A DNA stretch of 64,000 nucleotides from Tyto alba (taxonomy: Eukaryota > Chordata > Aves > Strigiformes > Tytonidae). Location: NCBI RefSeq assembly GCF_018691265.1, contig NW_024881324.1, forward strand, positions 4,281,730 to 4,345,729. Direction: 5' to 3'. The position numbers were made by a program, and so were the translations under genes. The notes below the pieces were generated by a model. That model saw only the letters and a program-made list of their open reading frames with translations. It did no database searches and was not told the DNA's origin. This document shows, in pieces, positions 60,848-64,000 of this stretch (positions are counted from its first letter, which is position 1; the number at the start of each line of letters is the position of its first letter).

Positions 60848-62551
60848 AAACCATAAGCTTTCGTAAGTTCTGTGTTAATGTACTGACTTCAGGAGAGAGA
60901 ATCTTGGTCCTAAACTTTGTGCTGAAGTGGATCAAATATAGAATGGTGATAAACTACTAGCTGATACAACACATGTCTGCTCACATTTATCTACTATTCC
61001 TGGGCAAGTGATCCGAGACGAATCTTTCATCAGATGCATCACTGAGCAATGTTTCCAGGAGTAGGTTAAATAACATATCTGGAAAATAAAATCTGCTGGT
61101 TCAGCATCCAAGCATATGTGTAAATAGTCCTTAGGTTGGAGATTATTTATAGAAAAATAATCATGACTGTCCAGTGTCTGAGTCTATGGTGTACATCATA
61201 TCTCCACAGCAGCTGAGAAGTTGGCCTCAAGAACTATCCTGATAGTCTTTGGACAATTTCACGCTTTGTCTCTATTATACAAATTGTGTTCGTGTACCTC
61301 TTTAGTGAATAAAGGAATTTAAAGAAGCTGTGGAATTGTCAAATTCTACATTTCTTTCATACAATTACCTAATACTGGTGGAGACTCAGTGAGATAAGTG
61401 TAGTGTCCTTTTCTCATATAAGGAATTAAACCATACTAATTGGTTGTATGTGACACTTTGCTCATTTTCATGTGACAAGGAAGACTCTTCTTATCATCAG
61501 TGAGACCATTCACTGGACCTACCTATATTCACAGGGACTGCAGTCCCCTCTGTTCCTGTATGGAGCAAGGCACCAGTCTTTAAAGAGGAAATCACAAAAT
61601 ATCTCTTAATAGTTCCAACAGTAATCACTTTATAATATGTTTCTATTAGCACCAGACAATTTCAGGCAAATTATGAGTTTGGGAATTATGGAAAACTAAT
61701 GTCTCCCAATATTTCACAATAATTTACATACTTAGGATAAAAAAATATAGGAAAAAATAAAATTTTTAGTCCTAATATAATTATTTTTTAATTAGTTCAG
61801 ACGGAATTTTCCAAATATGAAATGTTCTAACCGGGTTCATTATGTAGTAAGGACATGCATATATGGAGAAAGTGGCAGGTTGAGATAATCACTGTTTTTA
61901 AAAAAAAAAAAAAAAAATTACTAATTTTGATATACCTATTGTCAATGGTTTAGCCTGGGATGCCTAAATAAGGTCTCCTTATCAGATATTCCCCCAAAAA
62001 ATTTGTGCCAAAACAGACTTATAAAAAATTAGTTAAAATCAGTGCTATGGTTTATGCACATAAAGACATTAGTTTGTGACATCAGTATTTTACTTTCAGA
62101 GGTAACCCAAAAATATAAAATTGATATTCAGAACTGCATTAATTAGAGTTAAAAGCAGGACCTGGACTTCAAAGAATTAATTGCTATGGCACTGTTTAAA
62201 CTGCTACACCAAGACCATCAAGATAAAAACATATGCTGACTGTAGTGTCCTCATTTCTCATAGACTGAAGACTATGAGTGATGACTAAGGTGAGAGGGGT
62301 GAGGCAGTCTTAAAAGCCGCAGCAAGATCTTTGCACTCATTTATCATCCTTTACTCTATGAGGTTAGAACATATTTAAATTCTAAATCAGCTATCGAGAA
62401 TCTTCCAAAGGATGGAAGAAAGATGATCAACAGCAGGAAAAAAAAAAAGAGATAAACTACAATCAGATCATGTGAGTACCTTTACTCCCTTCAAAACAAG
62501 GAGTACAATGTGTACTGCATGCAAAGAATTACTCATCTTTACAATTAACTG
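60848..62551. other. Unique AT-rich DNA
   Basis: No gene or family recognised. It contains an A18 run at 61900-61917 and an A12 run near 62439. Confidence 0.6.
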
Positions 62552-63040
62552 TGTCCTGGTTGGGGCTGGCCTAGAGCTCCTGTTGGTCTGGCAGCGGGAG
62601 GAGCTGCAGCCCCCTGAGACCCCAGGGGCTCCCCAGGGCCCAGTGCCCTCACCTGTGTGCGGGGGCGGGGGGAGCACAGCTGGAGGGCTGGGCCCCGATT
62701 GGCCGATATCCCATGTCACGTGACACTGTGCTCACTATATAAAGGCAGGAGTGGGCTGGGAGGGGCTCTCACTTCTGGGAGTGTGGCTGTGGGGCCTTGG
62801 TGTTGGGGATTGCCGGCTGGGAGCGGGCGGGTGTGGGTTGGTGGGTGGTGAGCAGCTGTATGGTACATCACCCGTTGATACTGATGTCAGTGTATTATTC
62901 TGTTACTGTTATTAAACTGTTTTTATCTCAACCCGCGAGTCTCCCTTTGCCCCTCCGATTCCCTCCCCATTCCCAAGTGGGGGGAGGGTAGGTGAGCAGC
63001 TGAGGCGCGTTTAGCTGCTGAGTAGGCTCAAACCATGACA
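62552..63040 (+). mobile_element. Solo LTR, compact family A relative, 489 bp
   Basis: It starts TGTCCTGGTTGGGGCTGG and ends CTCAAACCATGACA. The family A backbone is clear: CACTGTGCTCACTATATAAA, GGAGTGTGGCTGTGGGGCCTT, GGGAGCGGGC, GTTATTAAACTGTTTTTATC, CAACCCGCGAGTCTCCC and TGAGCAGCTGAGG. The U3 is shorter and different from the 46358 type. Promoter elements look intact: ATTGG (reverse CCAAT) at 62698-62702, CACGTG at 62717-62722, TATATAAAG at 62736-62744, and poly(A) ATTAAA at 62911-62916. The flanks AACTG and AATGT do not form a clear duplication. Solo; frames of 64-83 codons are incidental. Confidence 0.9.
62698..62744 (+). promoter_or_regulatory. LTR core promoter: CCAAT, E-box and TATA
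   Basis: A reverse CCAAT box (GATTGGCC), a CACGTG E-box and TATATAAAG lie within 47 bases in the order and spacing usual for an RNA polymerase II promoter. It is the best-preserved TATA among the LTRs here. Activity is not shown by sequence. Confidence 0.6.
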
Positions 63041-64000
63041 AATGTTAGACTAAGGGGTTCATCCACTCTCATAAATTCTACCCTCCAGTAAACTCTCTCC
63101 CATTTTTCCTTTGTAATTCTTAGCAGTTCAGTGAGCAATAAAATATTTTAGCAGATTAAAAAAGAGCAGGTATGGTGACAAACAAGACTATTGTCAGGTA
63201 TTTTCTTTCTTGTATATGTTTGTATAAATTTAATTATTTGTGATAGTGTACACATGAACCCAAAATGCATATATATGTACACATATGCACGCTATTTTCC
63301 TCTATTAACTCAACAAATTTTGGAAGTACGCTGTAGTTCTCACAGCTGGAATACTAAGCAAATTATTTTCTATATGAAAGATCTATTTGCAAGGGGAACA
63401 GGAGATCTTATGTACACAGGAATAGCAAAGTAGAACCATAAGACACTATATAACAAATAAAATATAGGTCTTGATTTTGATACATAAAGTGCCATAAATT
63501 AAAAATAATTGCTGAAAGTTATATATAAGATATTTGTGAGAAGAGAAGTATAATCTGGAGTACTGCTGTAATGTAGAAATGTATCAAAAAAAAAGAAGCA
63601 GTGCCATGGAATTGACAAGATTCTTCACATTTCTTAGCTGCACCATTGGATTTTAAGCTGAGAGAAAGTATTGAGATGTGCCTTCTAAAAAATTTCACAT
63701 TAATTTTAACTTTCAGATTTCAGATAAGTCTCTGCTTTAGTATTTTAAAGCAAATATGGAAATAGACTAATATAGGACTAAATAATGAAAAATGAATTAT
63801 AAATTCTGAAGTTATAATTTAAGCATGAAAACTTAATTAGAAACTGTTTGGAAGAAATCTGCAAGATGTTGCAGATCTACCAAGCCAGGGCTAAGGAAAC
63901 AACTGCTCTTTTTCTACATCTTCTATCTTAGATACACTATAATCATATGTGATTGTTACAGAATAATTTATCTCAGTCATGTTTGCAAGGAAGTTAAAAT
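63041..64000. other. Unique AT-rich DNA to the window end
   Basis: No gene, RNA gene or repeat family recognised. The 80-codon plus-strand frame (63191-63433) has no motif. Confidence 0.6.

Overview
The window looks like gene-poor chromosomal DNA from a bird. It is AT-rich and full of stop codons, and I could not support any protein-coding exon, tRNA, rRNA or other classical RNA gene on either strand. The avian call rests on CR1 LINE fragments, several ending in the CR1-type 3' motif ATTCTA(T/C)GAT, and on solo LTRs typical of avian ERVL-like elements. I did not see the SINE/L1 content expected of a mammal. A neoavian (non-galliform) bird is my guess, not a demonstration.

Layout. 1-660: decayed CR1 (+). 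1946-2229: long purine tract. About 2.2-9.7 kb: unique AT-rich DNA. 9746-10912: a TATA-like site followed by a CpG-dense element, probably an LTR relative, carrying seven tandem ~51-bp units. 12855-13929: solo LTR of a ~1-kb family (family B). 14-24 kb: unique DNA, with a perfect 29-bp-stem hairpin at 21939-22020. 24735-25310: solo LTR of a ~0.6-kb family (family A, minus strand). 30568-31152: probable solo LTR of a third family (C). 33291-33915: CR1 (minus), followed by a G24 run. 34384-35392: family B solo LTR with a perfect 5-bp target-site duplication (TSD). 37998-38587: diverged family A relative. 39690-40778: CR1 (minus). 46358-47011: family A solo LTR (+) with a perfect 5-bp TSD and a long CT microsatellite. 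53206-53335: very old CR1 fragment. 54234-55003 and 59225-59672: CR1 (+). 55539-55628: 3' stub of a family A LTR. 60203-60847: family A LTR (minus). 62552-63040: compact family A relative with a well-preserved promoter.

Nothing here works as a pathway. The mechanistic content is the retroelement promoters (TATA, CCAAT, E-box/CRE-like sites), their poly(A) signals, and the repeat instability inside the LTRs. All LTRs are solo: no gag, pol, env or paired LTR is visible, which fits LTR-LTR recombination after insertion. The observations most worth a second look are the 82-nt foldback, the LTR-associated 51-bp minisatellite, the CT expansions in LTR leaders, and family A copies flanked by 4-bp versus 5-bp repeats.
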